Notes under the pieces: generated by a model | The model's input: only the letters and a program-made list of their open reading frames with translations | The model's database searches: none | Told to the model about the DNA's origin: nothing | Origin: Pelagerythrobacter marensis | Lineage (GTDB): Bacteria > Pseudomonadota > Alphaproteobacteria > Sphingomonadales > Sphingomonadaceae | Direction of reading: 5' to 3' | Length of the DNA: 64,000 nucleotides | NCBI RefSeq assembly: GCF_036700095.1 | Contig: NZ_CP144918.1 | Location: 1,799,001-1,863,000, forward strand | Shown here: piece after piece, positions 8,193 to 17,247 of the stretch | Position numbering within the stretch: the first letter of the stretch is position 1 | Layout: the number at the start of each line of letters is the position of its first letter | Position numbers and translations under genes: made by a program

Positions 8193-9719
8193 ATGCCCGA
8201 CGCACCCGACCCGAACCCCATGCCGCTCGACCATCTCGCCGAACGCGGCGAGGCGAGTGCGCCTGCGCTGGTGCTGCGCGAGGGCACGCTTAGCTACAAG
8301 GCCTTAAGAACCCGTGTCGCCCGCATGGCGGCATGGCTTCAGGCAAAGGTGCCCGCGCGCGGCGCGCGTGTGGCGAGCTGGGCGGCGAAAGGGGAGCTGA
8401 CCTGCCTCCTCCCTCTCGCCTGTGCGCGTGCGGGGCTGGTCCATGTGCCGATCAATCCATTGCTCAAGCGTGCGCAGGTCGCGCACATTCTGGCCGACAG
8501 CGGCGCCGCGCTGCTCATGGCGACCGCCGCGCGCGTGCAATCGCTGGAGGAAGGCGACGTGCCGCCGGGCTGCGCGGTCATGGCGGAAGCGGATGCGCTG
8601 GCGGGAATCGCCGGGTGCGATGGCGCGCTGGCGCCTTCTCAGGCGGACCCGGATGAACTGGCCGCCATTCTCTATACCAGCGGTTCCACCGGTCGCCCCA
8701 AGGGTGTGATGCTGAGCCATGCCAACATGTGGTTGGGGGCGGTCAGCGTTGCGCACTACCTCGGCATCGAAAGCGACGACGTCACGCTCGCGGTTCTGCC
8801 GCTGTCTTTCGATTACGGTCAGAACCAGCTGCTCAACAGCTGGTATGCCGGGGCCAGCGTGGTGCCGCTGGACTATCTGTTCCCGCGCGACGTCGCGAAA
8901 GCCTGCGCTCGCCATGGCGTAACCACGCTTGCCGCCGTGCCGCCATTGTGGGTGCAGCTGACCGAACTGGAATGGCCGGGCGATGCCGTGGCATCGATCC
9001 GGCGGCTGACCAATACCGGCGGTGCGCTGACTGTCGATCTTGTGCGAAATTTGCGCGGTATCTTCCCGCAGGCAAAGCTTTTTCCGATGTACGGCCTGAC
9101 CGAGGCGTTCCGTTCCACATATCTCGATCCGGCGCTGGTGGACAGTCATCCGACATCGATGGGAACCGCCGTCCCCTTTGCCGAAATCCTTGTGATCGGC
9201 GACGACGGACAGGTAACCGGCCCGGGCGAAGAGGGCGAACTGGTGCATTGCGGCCCGCTGGTGGCGCAGGGCTATTGGCAGGATGCAGAGCGCACCGCCG
9301 AACGGTTCCGCCCCGCGCCGGCGCAATCGCGCTATGGCGGCACCGCCGTATGGTCGGGCGACCGGGTGAAACGCGACGCGGACGGCTTGCTCTACTTCGT
9401 CGGCCGCCGCGATGCCATGATCAAGAGCGCGGGCAATCGTATCAGCCCGCAAGAGGTGGAGGACGCGGCGATCGCCACCGGACTGGTCGCGGAAGCCGTC
9501 GCGCTGGGCGTCCCCGATGCGCGCCTGGGGCAGGCGGTCCATCTCGTCGCGCGCGCCGCGGCGGGTGCCGACGATGCGGCGGAGCGGCTTCCGCTCGCGC
9601 TTGCGAAGGAATTGCCCAACTTCATGCAGCCGCAGGCCATCCACTGGCGCGAGGCGCTGCCCGTCAATCCCAACGGCAAGCTCGACCGGACCGCGATCGC
9701 GCGGGAGCTGGGCGCGTGA
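8193..9719 (+). CDS. Acyl-CoA ligase (AMP-forming), exosortase A system-associated
   Basis: A 508-residue member of the ANL superfamily. The adenylation P-loop YTSGSTGRPKG is at about 161-171, MYGLTEAFRS is the A5-type motif, YFVGRRDAMIKSAGNRISP is the hinge and A8 region, and PVNPNGKLDR holds the catalytic lysine near the C-terminus. It activates a carboxylic acid, presumably to load the ACP of the divergent arm. The ATG at 8193 follows a weak GAAAG element; 8172 and 8220 are alternative in-frame starts. Its TGA overlaps the GTG of the PLP decarboxylase. Confidence 0.92.
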   Translation: MPDAPDPNPMPLDHLAERGEASAPALVLREGTLSYKALRTRVARMAAWLQAKVPARGARVASWAAKGELTCLLPLACARAGLVHVPINPLLKRAQVAHILADSGAALLMATAARVQSLEEGDVPPGCAVMAEADALAGIAGCDGALAPSQADPDELAAILYTSGSTGRPKGVMLSHANMWLGAVSVAHYLGIESDDVTLAVLPLSFDYGQNQLLNSWYAGASVVPLDYLFPRDVAKACARHGVTTLAAVPPLWVQLTELEWPGDAVASIRRLTNTGGALTVDLVRNLRGIFPQAKLFPMYGLTEAFRSTYLDPALVDSHPTSMGTAVPFAEILVIGDDGQVTGPGEEGELVHCGPLVAQGYWQDAERTAERFRPAPAQSRYGGTAVWSGDRVKRDADGLLYFVGRRDAMIKSAGNRISPQEVEDAAIATGLVAEAVALGVPDARLGQAVHLVARAAAGADDAAERLPLALAKELPNFMQPQAIHWREALPVNPNGKLDRTAIARELGA

Positions 9720-10957
9720 AGCCGCTGGGCCCGATCCCGGCCGGCTTCACGGCCATCGACGGCGAGCTTGCGATCGACGGACGCAAGGCGAGCGATCTCG
9801 TCACCGAGGCGGGCGATACCCCGCTGTTCGTCTATTCGGGCGCCATGCTCGCCCGGCGCATCGCCGACCTTCGCGCTGCGATGCCGCCGCGGCTCAAGCT
9901 GCACTATGCGATCAAGGCCAATCCTTACCCGCCGTTGCTGGCGTTCATGGCCGGCCGGGTGGACGGGTTCGATGTCGCATCGGGCGGCGAGCTGGCGATG
10001 CTGGAAGCGGCCGGGATAGCGCCGGACCGGGTCAGCTTTGCCGGCCCGGGCAAGCGCGATCGCGAGCTGGAGCAAGCGATAACAAGCGGTTGCACGATCA
10101 ATCTCGAATCGGAGGGAGAAGCACGGCGTGCGCTGGAGATCGCCGGGCGGACGGGGCACCGCCCGCGTCTGGCGATCCGGGTCAATCCCTCGTTCGAGCT
10201 GCGCGGCTCCGGCATGAAGATGGGCGGCGGCGCGAAGCAATTCGGGATCGACGAGGATCGCGTGCCGGCTCTGGGGCGGGAGTTGATCGCCGCCGGGGCG
10301 CAATGGTGCGGCCTGCATATCTTCACCGGCAGCCAGGCGCTCGATGCCGAAGCGATCGTCGAAACGCAGGCCAACGTTCTCGCGCTGGCGGATCGCCTGG
10401 CAGGAGAAATCGGCGAGCCGATCCCGAAGCTCAACATGGGCGGTGGCTTCGGCATTCCCTATTTCCACGGCGACAGGCCGCTCGACATCGCGGCGATCGG
10501 CGCGGCCTTGGCGGAGCGTTTCGCCGGCCTGCCGCCGAGCCTTGCGGAAACCGAACTCTGCATCGAACTGGGCCGCTATCTCGTCGGCGAAGCCGGCGTC
10601 TACCTTGCCCGGATCGTGGACCGGAAGGTGAGCCACGGGCACACGTTTCTGATCACCGACGGGGGGCTGCACCACCAGCTCGCCGCATCGGGCAATTTCG
10701 GCACCGTCGTGCGCCGCAACTATCCGCTGGCGATCGCAACCCGCTTCGATGCCGCGCCGGAGGAAGAGGCAAGCGTGGTCGGGTGTCTTTGCACCCCGCT
10801 CGACCGGCTGGCGGACGCGGCCCATCTGCCGCGTGCCGAGGTTGGCGATCTCGTCGCGGTGTTCTGTGCCGGCGCCTATGGCGCGACCGCCTCGCCTGCC
10901 CGGTTCCTCGGGCAGGGCCCGGCGCTCGAGATGCTTGTCCCGCCCGCGCGGCGTTAA
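9716..10957 (+). CDS. PLP-dependent decarboxylase, exosortase A system-associated
   Basis: A 413-residue member of the diaminopimelate/ornithine decarboxylase superfamily (alanine-racemase-like barrel plus beta domain). Lys67 in LHYAIKANPYP is the expected PLP Schiff-base lysine. Other fold motifs are GFDVASGGEL, LHIFTGSQ (usual HIGSQ), the phosphate-binding NMGGGFGIPY, and ELGRYLVGEAGVY. It starts at a GTG overlapping the ligase stop. The substrate is probably an amino acid whose amine product enters the locus-specific pathway. It is not assigned as LysA because its context and motif variants match the XrtA-associated group. Confidence 0.92.
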   Translation: MKPLGPIPAGFTAIDGELAIDGRKASDLVTEAGDTPLFVYSGAMLARRIADLRAAMPPRLKLHYAIKANPYPPLLAFMAGRVDGFDVASGGELAMLEAAGIAPDRVSFAGPGKRDRELEQAITSGCTINLESEGEARRALEIAGRTGHRPRLAIRVNPSFELRGSGMKMGGGAKQFGIDEDRVPALGRELIAAGAQWCGLHIFTGSQALDAEAIVETQANVLALADRLAGEIGEPIPKLNMGGGFGIPYFHGDRPLDIAAIGAALAERFAGLPPSLAETELCIELGRYLVGEAGVYLARIVDRKVSHGHTFLITDGGLHHQLAASGNFGTVVRRNYPLAIATRFDAAPEEEASVVGCLCTPLDRLADAAHLPRAEVGDLVAVFCAGAYGATASPARFLGQGPALEMLVPPARR

Positions 10958-10969
10958 CCTTCGTCCGCC

Positions 10970-10993
10970 GGGCGTCCCAATCCGGGACTGCCC
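10970..10993 (+). terminator. GC-rich hairpin after the PLP decarboxylase
   Basis: GGGC-GTCCC pairs with GGGAC-T-GCCC around the loop AATCC, with one bulged T. It lies 13 bases after the decarboxylase stop in a 174-base gap before the polysaccharide export gene. No U-tract follows, so it could slow or end transcription, or just protect the mRNA 3' end. Confidence 0.4.
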
Positions 10994-11131
10994 GAGATCA
11001 GGCGGGAAAGGCTAACAGAATGTTCACCCTTTTTCGCGAGGAAGCACGCCTGTGAACCGCGGGTGCGGCAGGCGAGGTCGCTCCTCTCCTGTCGCTCGCA
11101 ATGCCCGCACGACAGGCAAGGACGCGCATCG

Positions 11132-11776
11132 ATGCCCATCGCTCGAATTTCCCATTCTTTCGCCGCCGGCGCGGTCGCGGCGCTCTCTCTGGCAGGCTGT
11201 GCTGCCGGCGGGGGGGCGGAGCTGCCGCCGGCGTCGTTCGTCGCCATGCAGGAAGGGCCGGGCGAGGAATATGTCATCGGCCCGCTCGACGAGTTGACGA
11301 TCCACGTCTGGCGCAATCCCGAACTCGGGGCCGAGAAGATCCAGGTGCGGCCCGACGGGCGGATCACCACGCCGCTCGTCGCCGACATGCCCGCGGTCGG
11401 CAAGACGCCGGCAATGCTCGCGGAAGACATTCGCCTGCAGCTCTCGCAATATATCGAGGAGCCGCTGGTCTCCGTCATCGTGACCAATTTCGCAGGCACG
11501 TTCAGCCAGCAGATCCGGGTCATCGGCGCGACCGAGAAGCCGGCCTCGATCCCCTATCGCGCCAATATGACCGTGCTCGACGCGATGATCGCGGTCGGCG
11601 GGCTCAGCGAATTTGCCGCCGGCAATCGGGCCAAGCTGATCCGGTTCGACAAGCAGGCCGGCCGCCAGCGCGAATATGCCCTGCGGCTGGGCGACCTGCT
11701 CAAGGAAGGCGACAGCCGCGCGAACGTCATGCTCCAGCCAGGGGACGTGATCATCATCCCCGAAAGCATGTTCTGA
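11132..11776 (+). CDS. XrtA system polysaccharide export lipoprotein (Wza-like)
   Basis: A protein of 214 residues. The signal peptide has the lipobox LAGC (Cys23). The Poly_export domain starts at YVIGPLDELTIHVWRNPEL, followed by a SLBB-like domain (IRVIGATEKP, ANMTVLDAMIAVGGLSEFA) and ending with LQPGDVIIIPES. It should form or extend the outer-membrane translocon for the exopolysaccharide. The ATG at 11132 has AAGGA ten bases upstream. It heads the export, chain-length, kinase and barrel run and follows a 174-base gap, so a promoter probably lies there, though I could not define one with confidence. Confidence 0.93.
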   Translation: MPIARISHSFAAGAVAALSLAGCAAGGGAELPPASFVAMQEGPGEEYVIGPLDELTIHVWRNPELGAEKIQVRPDGRITTPLVADMPAVGKTPAMLAEDIRLQLSQYIEEPLVSVIVTNFAGTFSQQIRVIGATEKPASIPYRANMTVLDAMIAVGGLSEFAAGNRAKLIRFDKQAGRQREYALRLGDLLKEGDSRANVMLQPGDVIIIPESMF

Positions 11777-11792
11777 GGAAGGCCGCGGGCAG

Positions 11793-13313
11793 ATGAACGA
11801 GGTTTTCGAAGAACTGCAGGCGGCGCTGCATTCGGCATGGCACCGGCGCTGGCTGGTGCTGGCAGTGGCCTGGGGCGTGTGCATCCTGGGCTGGCTGGCA
11901 GTCGCGATGATCCCGAACACCTACGAATCGAAGGCGCGCGTCTTCGTCCAGCTCGACGACGTGCTGTCGCAGCAGATCGGCATTGCCAATGCCGGCAAAG
12001 GCGAAATCGAGCGCGTGCGCAAGACGCTCGCAAGTTCGGTCAATCTGGAAAAGGTCGTCCGCTCGACCCGGCTCGGCGACGACGTGACCACGCCATCGCA
12101 GATGGAACGCACGGTCGCCGGCCTGGCCGAAAGCGTCAAGGTCGTCAGCACCGAAGACAACTTGTTCGAAATCACCGCACAGATCGGCAAGTCGAGCCTG
12201 TCCGATGCCGAAAACGCGGCGCTGGCGCAGGATGTCGTGCAGAAGATGATCGACATCTTCCGCGAGGAGAACATCGCCGGCAGCCGCGGCGAAGTGGCCG
12301 AGACGATCGTGTTCCTCGACCAGCAGCTGGAGGATCGCAAGCGCGAACTGGAAGCTGCCGAGCAGCGGCGTCTCGCGTTCGAAGCCCAGCACCCGGATCT
12401 GATCGGCGGGACGGGCACTCTGTCCACCCGTCTGCAGCAACTTCGCGCCGAAATGCGCGGTGTCGATGCCGATCTCGCCGCGGCGCAGAGCGCGCTTGCG
12501 GCGGTGAACGGTCAGATCGCCGGCACCCCGCGAACGCTCGTCACTGCGGGCGAGGGCGGCGGCGCGCGCGGCGCGCTGATGCAGGCGCGTTCCCAGCTGG
12601 CGGCGATGCAGGCGCGCGGACTGACCGACAACCACCCCGACGTGGCCGCGTTGCAACGCCAGATCGACCTGCTGGAAAAGCAGGTCGCCAACGAAGGCCC
12701 GAACGCGTCGGGCACGGTCAACCCGGCTTACAGCTCGCTCGTCGCAATCCGCGCGGAGCGCGACGCGAACGTCCAGGCGCTGATGTCCCGCAAGGCCGCG
12801 CTCCAGGCCGATCTGAGCGCGATGATGGCGAGCCAGGCCGACGAACCCGCGGTCGCCGCCGAGGCCAACCGTATCAGCCGCGATTACGAAGTGCTGAAGA
12901 CCAAGTACGACGAGCTGCTGCGGGACCGCGAGGAAATGCGCCTGCGCGGCCAGGTCGAAAGCGAGCGCAGTTCGTTCAGTTTCGAGGTGATCGACCCGCC
13001 TTCCACCCCGCGCGCGCCGGCGGCGCCGAACCGGCCGATATTGCTGATCGGCGTGCTGATCCTCGGGATCGGCGCCGGGGTCGGCGCGGCGTTCGCCTTC
13101 GGCCAGATCCGTTCGACGTTCGCCACCGGGGCCAGGCTGGAACGGTCGCTGGGCCTGCCGGTGATCGGCACGATTTCCCACGCGATGACCGACGCCGGAC
13201 GAGTGCTCGCGCGCAAGCGGATGCGGATGTTCGCGGCCGGCTCTGCGTCGCTGGCCGGGGTCTGCGTGCTGCTCCTCGCGGTCGAATTCGTGCAGCGCGG
13301 AATGGTCGGCTGA
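11793..13313 (+). CDS. XrtA system polysaccharide chain-length determinant (Wzc/GNVR type)
   Basis: A protein of 506 residues. An N-terminal membrane helix (about 20-45) is followed by a Wzz domain, a long periplasmic coiled-coil region (about 170-390, rich in E, Q, A and R), a proline-rich PPSTPRAPAAPNRP motif before the second membrane helix (about 410-435), and a third helix near the C-terminus. It is the membrane partner of the separate tyrosine kinase encoded next. Together they set chain length and drive export of the polysaccharide across the inner membrane. Confidence 0.93.
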   Translation: MNEVFEELQAALHSAWHRRWLVLAVAWGVCILGWLAVAMIPNTYESKARVFVQLDDVLSQQIGIANAGKGEIERVRKTLASSVNLEKVVRSTRLGDDVTTPSQMERTVAGLAESVKVVSTEDNLFEITAQIGKSSLSDAENAALAQDVVQKMIDIFREENIAGSRGEVAETIVFLDQQLEDRKRELEAAEQRRLAFEAQHPDLIGGTGTLSTRLQQLRAEMRGVDADLAAAQSALAAVNGQIAGTPRTLVTAGEGGGARGALMQARSQLAAMQARGLTDNHPDVAALQRQIDLLEKQVANEGPNASGTVNPAYSSLVAIRAERDANVQALMSRKAALQADLSAMMASQADEPAVAAEANRISRDYEVLKTKYDELLRDREEMRLRGQVESERSSFSFEVIDPPSTPRAPAAPNRPILLIGVLILGIGAGVGAAFAFGQIRSTFATGARLERSLGLPVIGTISHAMTDAGRVLARKRMRMFAAGSASLAGVCVLLLAVEFVQRGMVG

Positions 13314-13323
13314 GGAGAGGACG

Positions 13324-14400
13324 ATGACCGAACACAGGAAAATACCCTCTCCCTCCGGCGAGAAGAAGGAAAGCTCGCTGCTGGAACGTGCCAGCGGCGC
13401 GTTCGGCTTCGATCCCTTCAAGCCGGCGCCGGTGCCGCACCGCCTGGCCGACGATACGATGAAGCGGGCCAAAGTGCGGCGCAAGCCATCCGGGACGGCC
13501 GCGAAAGACGCGAAGGAAGAGCCTGCCGAAGATCGCGATACCGGACCCGCCGCTCCGCAGGACGATGTCGGCGCGGACCGCGCACCCGAAACGGCCGCGC
13601 CGGCGACCGGCCTGCCGGCCGAGGTGCCGCCTTCCAGCATGACGATCGAGCGCCAGATCGGCGCCGTCGCGCTGCAGGGCAAGCGTTTCCCGGTCGATCG
13701 CGAACTGCTCCGCGAACAGGGGCTGATCGTTCCCGAAGGGGCGGTCAACGCGCTGCTGGAAGAATTCCGTATCGTGAAGCGCCGGGTGCTCGAAGCTGCA
13801 GATGAGGCGGGCACCGCCCGCTCGCGCCGGGTGCTGATCTGTTCGCCGCACACGGGCGAGGGCAAGACGTTCTGCGCAAGCAATCTCGCCATCGCGCTGG
13901 CGGCCGAAAGGGACAGGGAAGTGCTGCTGATCGATGCGGACTTCGCCAAGCCCTCGATCCTCTCGACCTTCGGCCTGCCCAGGGGGCCGGGTTTCATGGA
14001 CAGCCTCGCCGACGAGCGCGCCGTGCCGGAGGATCTGGTTATCGGCACCGATATTCCCGGCCTCTGGGTCCTCCCCGCAGGCGACCAGACCAATGTCGAC
14101 AGCGAATACCTTTCCAGCCGGCGTACCGCGGAGGTGCTGGACCGGCTCACCATCGGGGCGCCCAATCGCATTCTGATCTTCGATTCGCCCCCCGCGCTGG
14201 CGGCGTCGCCCGCGGCCGAACTCGCCCGGCATGTGGGCCAGGCGATCCTGGTCGCCCGCGCCGATGCGACCTCGCAAAGCGCGCTGGAGGATGCCGTCGA
14301 GCTTCTTTCGGGATGCCCCGACGTCAAGCTGATGCTCAACGACGCGCACTTCAGCCCCAGCGGCCGCAAGTTCGGAACCTATTATGGGTATGGGGAGTAA
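13324..14400 (+). CDS. XrtA-associated tyrosine autokinase (CpsD/BY-kinase)
   Basis: A 358-residue cytoplasmic bacterial tyrosine kinase. The first 105 residues are low-complexity, charged and proline-rich. The Walker A motif SPHTGEGKT has Lys181, the Walker A' LLIDADFAKPS is at about 202-211, and Walker B is ILIFDSPP. The C-terminus ends YYGYGE, a short tyrosine cluster typical of autophosphorylated BY-kinases. It lies ten bases after the chain-length gene, with which it forms the split Wzc-like complex. Confidence 0.93.
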   Translation: MTEHRKIPSPSGEKKESSLLERASGAFGFDPFKPAPVPHRLADDTMKRAKVRRKPSGTAAKDAKEEPAEDRDTGPAAPQDDVGADRAPETAAPATGLPAEVPPSSMTIERQIGAVALQGKRFPVDRELLREQGLIVPEGAVNALLEEFRIVKRRVLEAADEAGTARSRRVLICSPHTGEGKTFCASNLAIALAAERDREVLLIDADFAKPSILSTFGLPRGPGFMDSLADERAVPEDLVIGTDIPGLWVLPAGDQTNVDSEYLSSRRTAEVLDRLTIGAPNRILIFDSPPALAASPAAELARHVGQAILVARADATSQSALEDAVELLSGCPDVKLMLNDAHFSPSGRKFGTYYGYGE

Positions 14401-14404
14401 CCCG

Positions 14405-16051
14405 ATGAAACCCAGTCATTTTCTCTCGGTCTGCGCGTGGGCGACGCTTGCCTGTGCCGGGCCGGCAGCGGCGCAGCAGACCGCGAACGAGGATGCGCGC
14501 GCGGAGCGTGGCGAGCGCCGGGCCAGCGTCGATCCCTATATCGAGGCGTCGCAGGTGCTGATGGCCGAGCTTTCGCCGGGCGACGATGTCGTCACCTACA
14601 CGCAAGTCGCCGCCGGCGTCGATGCCAGCCTGACCGGCCGCAACAACGGCGGCTCCGTCTCCGTGCGGTATGAACGCAATATCGCATATGGCGACGACAT
14701 GCGCGATTCCGACACCGTCAGCGGCGTCGCGCGCGGTTATGCGACCGTCGTGCCCCGGACGCTGACGATCGAGGGCGGCGCGCTCGCGGCGCGCACGCGG
14801 GTCGACGGCAATGGCGGGGCGACGCTCAACCCGCTGGTGGGCGACGACAGCGAGAGCCGGATCTATTCGGCCTATGCCGGGCCGAACCTCCATACCCGGG
14901 CGGGCGATGTGGAGGTGAATGCCAATTACCGCATCGGCTATACCCGCGTGGAAGCGCCCGATGCACTGGTCCTCGAACCCGGGGAAAATCCCGTCGACGT
15001 GTTCGACGAGAGCCTGGCGCAGAGCGCCGGGTTCCATCTCGGGACGAAACCGGGCGAACCCCTGCCGATCGGCCTGGGCGTGGGCGGCGGTTGGGTTCAG
15101 GAAGACGTGTCCAACCTGGACCAGCGCGTGCGCGACCGGTTCGTGCGCGGCGATGTGCAGGTTCCCGTGGGGCGCAGTCTCGCCGTGGTCGGGGGCGTCG
15201 GATACGAGGACGTCGAAGTGTCGAGCCGCGATGCCGTGCGCGATGCCGACGGCAATCCCGTGATCGGCGACGACGGCCGCTTCGTGACCGACAAGAGCGC
15301 ACCGCGCGAGATCGCCTACGACGTTTCCGGCCTGATCTGGGATGTCGGCGTGATGTGGCGGCCCAGCACGCGCACCGCGCTCGAGGCGCATGTCGGCCGG
15401 CGTTACGATTCCACCACCTATTACGGCACCTTCGCCTGGGCGCCGAACGCGCGCAGCAACGTGAACGTCGCGGTTTACGACACGGTGTCCGGCTTCGGCG
15501 GCCTGCTCAACAGCGCGCTGGCCGATCTGCCCACGGAATTCAGCGCCGCGCGCAACGCGCTGAGCGGGGATTTCACCGGATGCGTCGGCAGCGACGAAGG
15601 GGCGGACTGCCTCGCCGGAGTGCTCGGATCGGTCCGTTCGTCGGTCTTCCGCTCGCGCGGGATTGCGGCGAGTTACGGCGTGCGGCTGGGCCGCATCGAT
15701 ACCGGCGTCGGCGCGGGGTATCAGCGGCGCAAGTTCATCGCGGCCCCCGGCACGGTACTGGAAAGCGCCAACGGCGTGGTCGATGAAGCCTATTGGGTGA
15801 ATTATTACCTGAACGCCCGGCTGGGCCGCAATGCCGGCTTCGGGGCCAATGCCTATGCGAGCCGGATCGACAGCGGTTTCGCTGCCGACGGCGAGGTCCT
15901 CGTGCTCGGCGCGTCGGCCGCCTATCGCCGGTCGATCACCGATCGCCTGTCCGCGCGCGCAGCGGTCGCGATCGACCATCTCGATAGCGAGGCGACGGTC
16001 GAAGACTACACGTCGGCATCCGCGCTGCTCGGCCTGCGCTACGATTTCTGA
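14405..16051 (+). CDS. PEP-CTERM/XrtA system-associated outer-membrane beta-barrel protein
   Basis: A protein of 548 residues. The signal peptide ends near PAAAQQ, residues 25-27. The mature part alternates polar and hydrophobic residues with many aromatic ends, and the protein finishes SALLGLRYDF, a typical outer-membrane barrel C-terminus with terminal Phe. Its position between the tyrosine kinase and the ATPase matches the conserved XrtA locus order for the family of barrel proteins thought to aid EPS secretion. The ATG at 14405 is preferred over 14384, which would overlap the kinase gene. Confidence 0.88.
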   Translation: MKPSHFLSVCAWATLACAGPAAAQQTANEDARAERGERRASVDPYIEASQVLMAELSPGDDVVTYTQVAAGVDASLTGRNNGGSVSVRYERNIAYGDDMRDSDTVSGVARGYATVVPRTLTIEGGALAARTRVDGNGGATLNPLVGDDSESRIYSAYAGPNLHTRAGDVEVNANYRIGYTRVEAPDALVLEPGENPVDVFDESLAQSAGFHLGTKPGEPLPIGLGVGGGWVQEDVSNLDQRVRDRFVRGDVQVPVGRSLAVVGGVGYEDVEVSSRDAVRDADGNPVIGDDGRFVTDKSAPREIAYDVSGLIWDVGVMWRPSTRTALEAHVGRRYDSTTYYGTFAWAPNARSNVNVAVYDTVSGFGGLLNSALADLPTEFSAARNALSGDFTGCVGSDEGADCLAGVLGSVRSSVFRSRGIAASYGVRLGRIDTGVGAGYQRRKFIAAPGTVLESANGVVDEAYWVNYYLNARLGRNAGFGANAYASRIDSGFAADGEVLVLGASAAYRRSITDRLSARAAVAIDHLDSEATVEDYTSASALLGLRYDF

Positions 16052-16064
16052 GGGGTATGTGACG

Positions 16065-17237
16065 ATGTTCGAAGATTTCTACGGCCTGACCGGGCGCCCC
16101 TTTCAACTGACGCCCGACCCCGATTTCTATTTCGAAAGCACGACCCATCGCAAGGCGCTGTCCTACCTCGGCTATGGCATGGCGCAGGGCGAAGGCTTCA
16201 TCGTCATCACGGGCGAGGTCGGCGCGGGCAAGTCCACCCTCGTCGCGCACCTGATGCAGAAGATCGACCACAGCCGGATGACCGTGGGCCAGATCGTCAC
16301 CAGCAATCTCGACGGCGAAGAACTGGTCTATGTCGTGGCCCAGAGCTTCGGCCTCGATATCGAAGGGCACGACAAGGCCGGCGCGCTGGGCGCGATCGAG
16401 GCTTTCCTGCACGAAGAGGCGCGCAGCGGGCGCCGCTGTATGCTGGTGGTCGACGAATCGCAGAACCTCAGCGTCGAGGCGCTGGAAGAGCTGCGGATGC
16501 TGTCCAATTTCCAGCTCGGCTCGCATCCGCTGTTGCAGACGCTGCTGCTGGGCCAGCCCGAATTCCGGCAGGTCCTTGCCGAGCATCCGGCTCTGGAACA
16601 GCTGCGCCAGCGTGTGATCGCCACGCACCATCTCGAACCGATGGGCGAGGAGGAGATCGAGCCTTATATCGCGCATCGCCTCCGGTGCGTGGGATGGGAC
16701 GGCAATCCCGAATTCGACCGGCGCATCTTTGCCGAGCTGCACCAGGCGGCGGGGGGCATTCCGCGCAAGGTGAACCAGGTGGCGACGCGCCTCCTGCTGC
16801 TGGGCGCGGTGGAGCAGCGCACGCGGATCGACAGCGCCATGCTGCGCGCGGTGCTGGAGGAAATGCAAAGGGACAGCGCCTCTTCCGAAACCGAGCCGGG
16901 CGCGACGAAGCCCAGGCTCGGCCCGGTTCCGGCCTCGGGCCCGGTCAAGCACGCGGCGCGGGCGGGCGCGGCGGAGGAGCCGCAGGCACCGGCCGAGCCG
17001 TCCGTCGACCTGATGGCGATGCTCGCCGAACGCGACGCCCAGATCGCCGAGCTTCAGCAGGCGGTGATCGAACTGTCGCACGCGATCGAACGCGGCGACG
17101 GGGAGACTGCCGACCTGAACGAGCGGGTCGCGGCTTTCGGGCGGCGGCTGGACGAGCAGGAGCGGTCGGTGCGCGAAGTGCTCGCCATGCTGATCGAGTG
17201 GATCGAAACCGGACAGCCGCCCCGCGTTGCGGCCTGA
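16065..17237 (+). CDS. XrtA/PEP-CTERM system-associated ATPase (ExeA-like AAA)
   Basis: A 390-residue member of the GspA/ExeA-type AAA family of XrtA loci, starting MFEDFYGLTGRPF. Walker A GEVGAGKST is at 50-58 and Walker B MLVVDESQ at about 126-133. A C-terminal region of about 110 residues contains a predicted coiled coil (AQIAELQQAVIELSHAIERG). It is likely a cytoplasmic ATPase that energises or gates assembly of the EPS/sorting machinery. The gene lies 13 bases after the barrel gene. Confidence 0.92.
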   Translation: MFEDFYGLTGRPFQLTPDPDFYFESTTHRKALSYLGYGMAQGEGFIVITGEVGAGKSTLVAHLMQKIDHSRMTVGQIVTSNLDGEELVYVVAQSFGLDIEGHDKAGALGAIEAFLHEEARSGRRCMLVVDESQNLSVEALEELRMLSNFQLGSHPLLQTLLLGQPEFRQVLAEHPALEQLRQRVIATHHLEPMGEEEIEPYIAHRLRCVGWDGNPEFDRRIFAELHQAAGGIPRKVNQVATRLLLLGAVEQRTRIDSAMLRAVLEEMQRDSASSETEPGATKPRLGPVPASGPVKHAARAGAAEEPQAPAEPSVDLMAMLAERDAQIAELQQAVIELSHAIERGDGETADLNERVAAFGRRLDEQERSVREVLAMLIEWIETGQPPRVAA

Positions 17238-17247
17238 GGAGGCGCTT

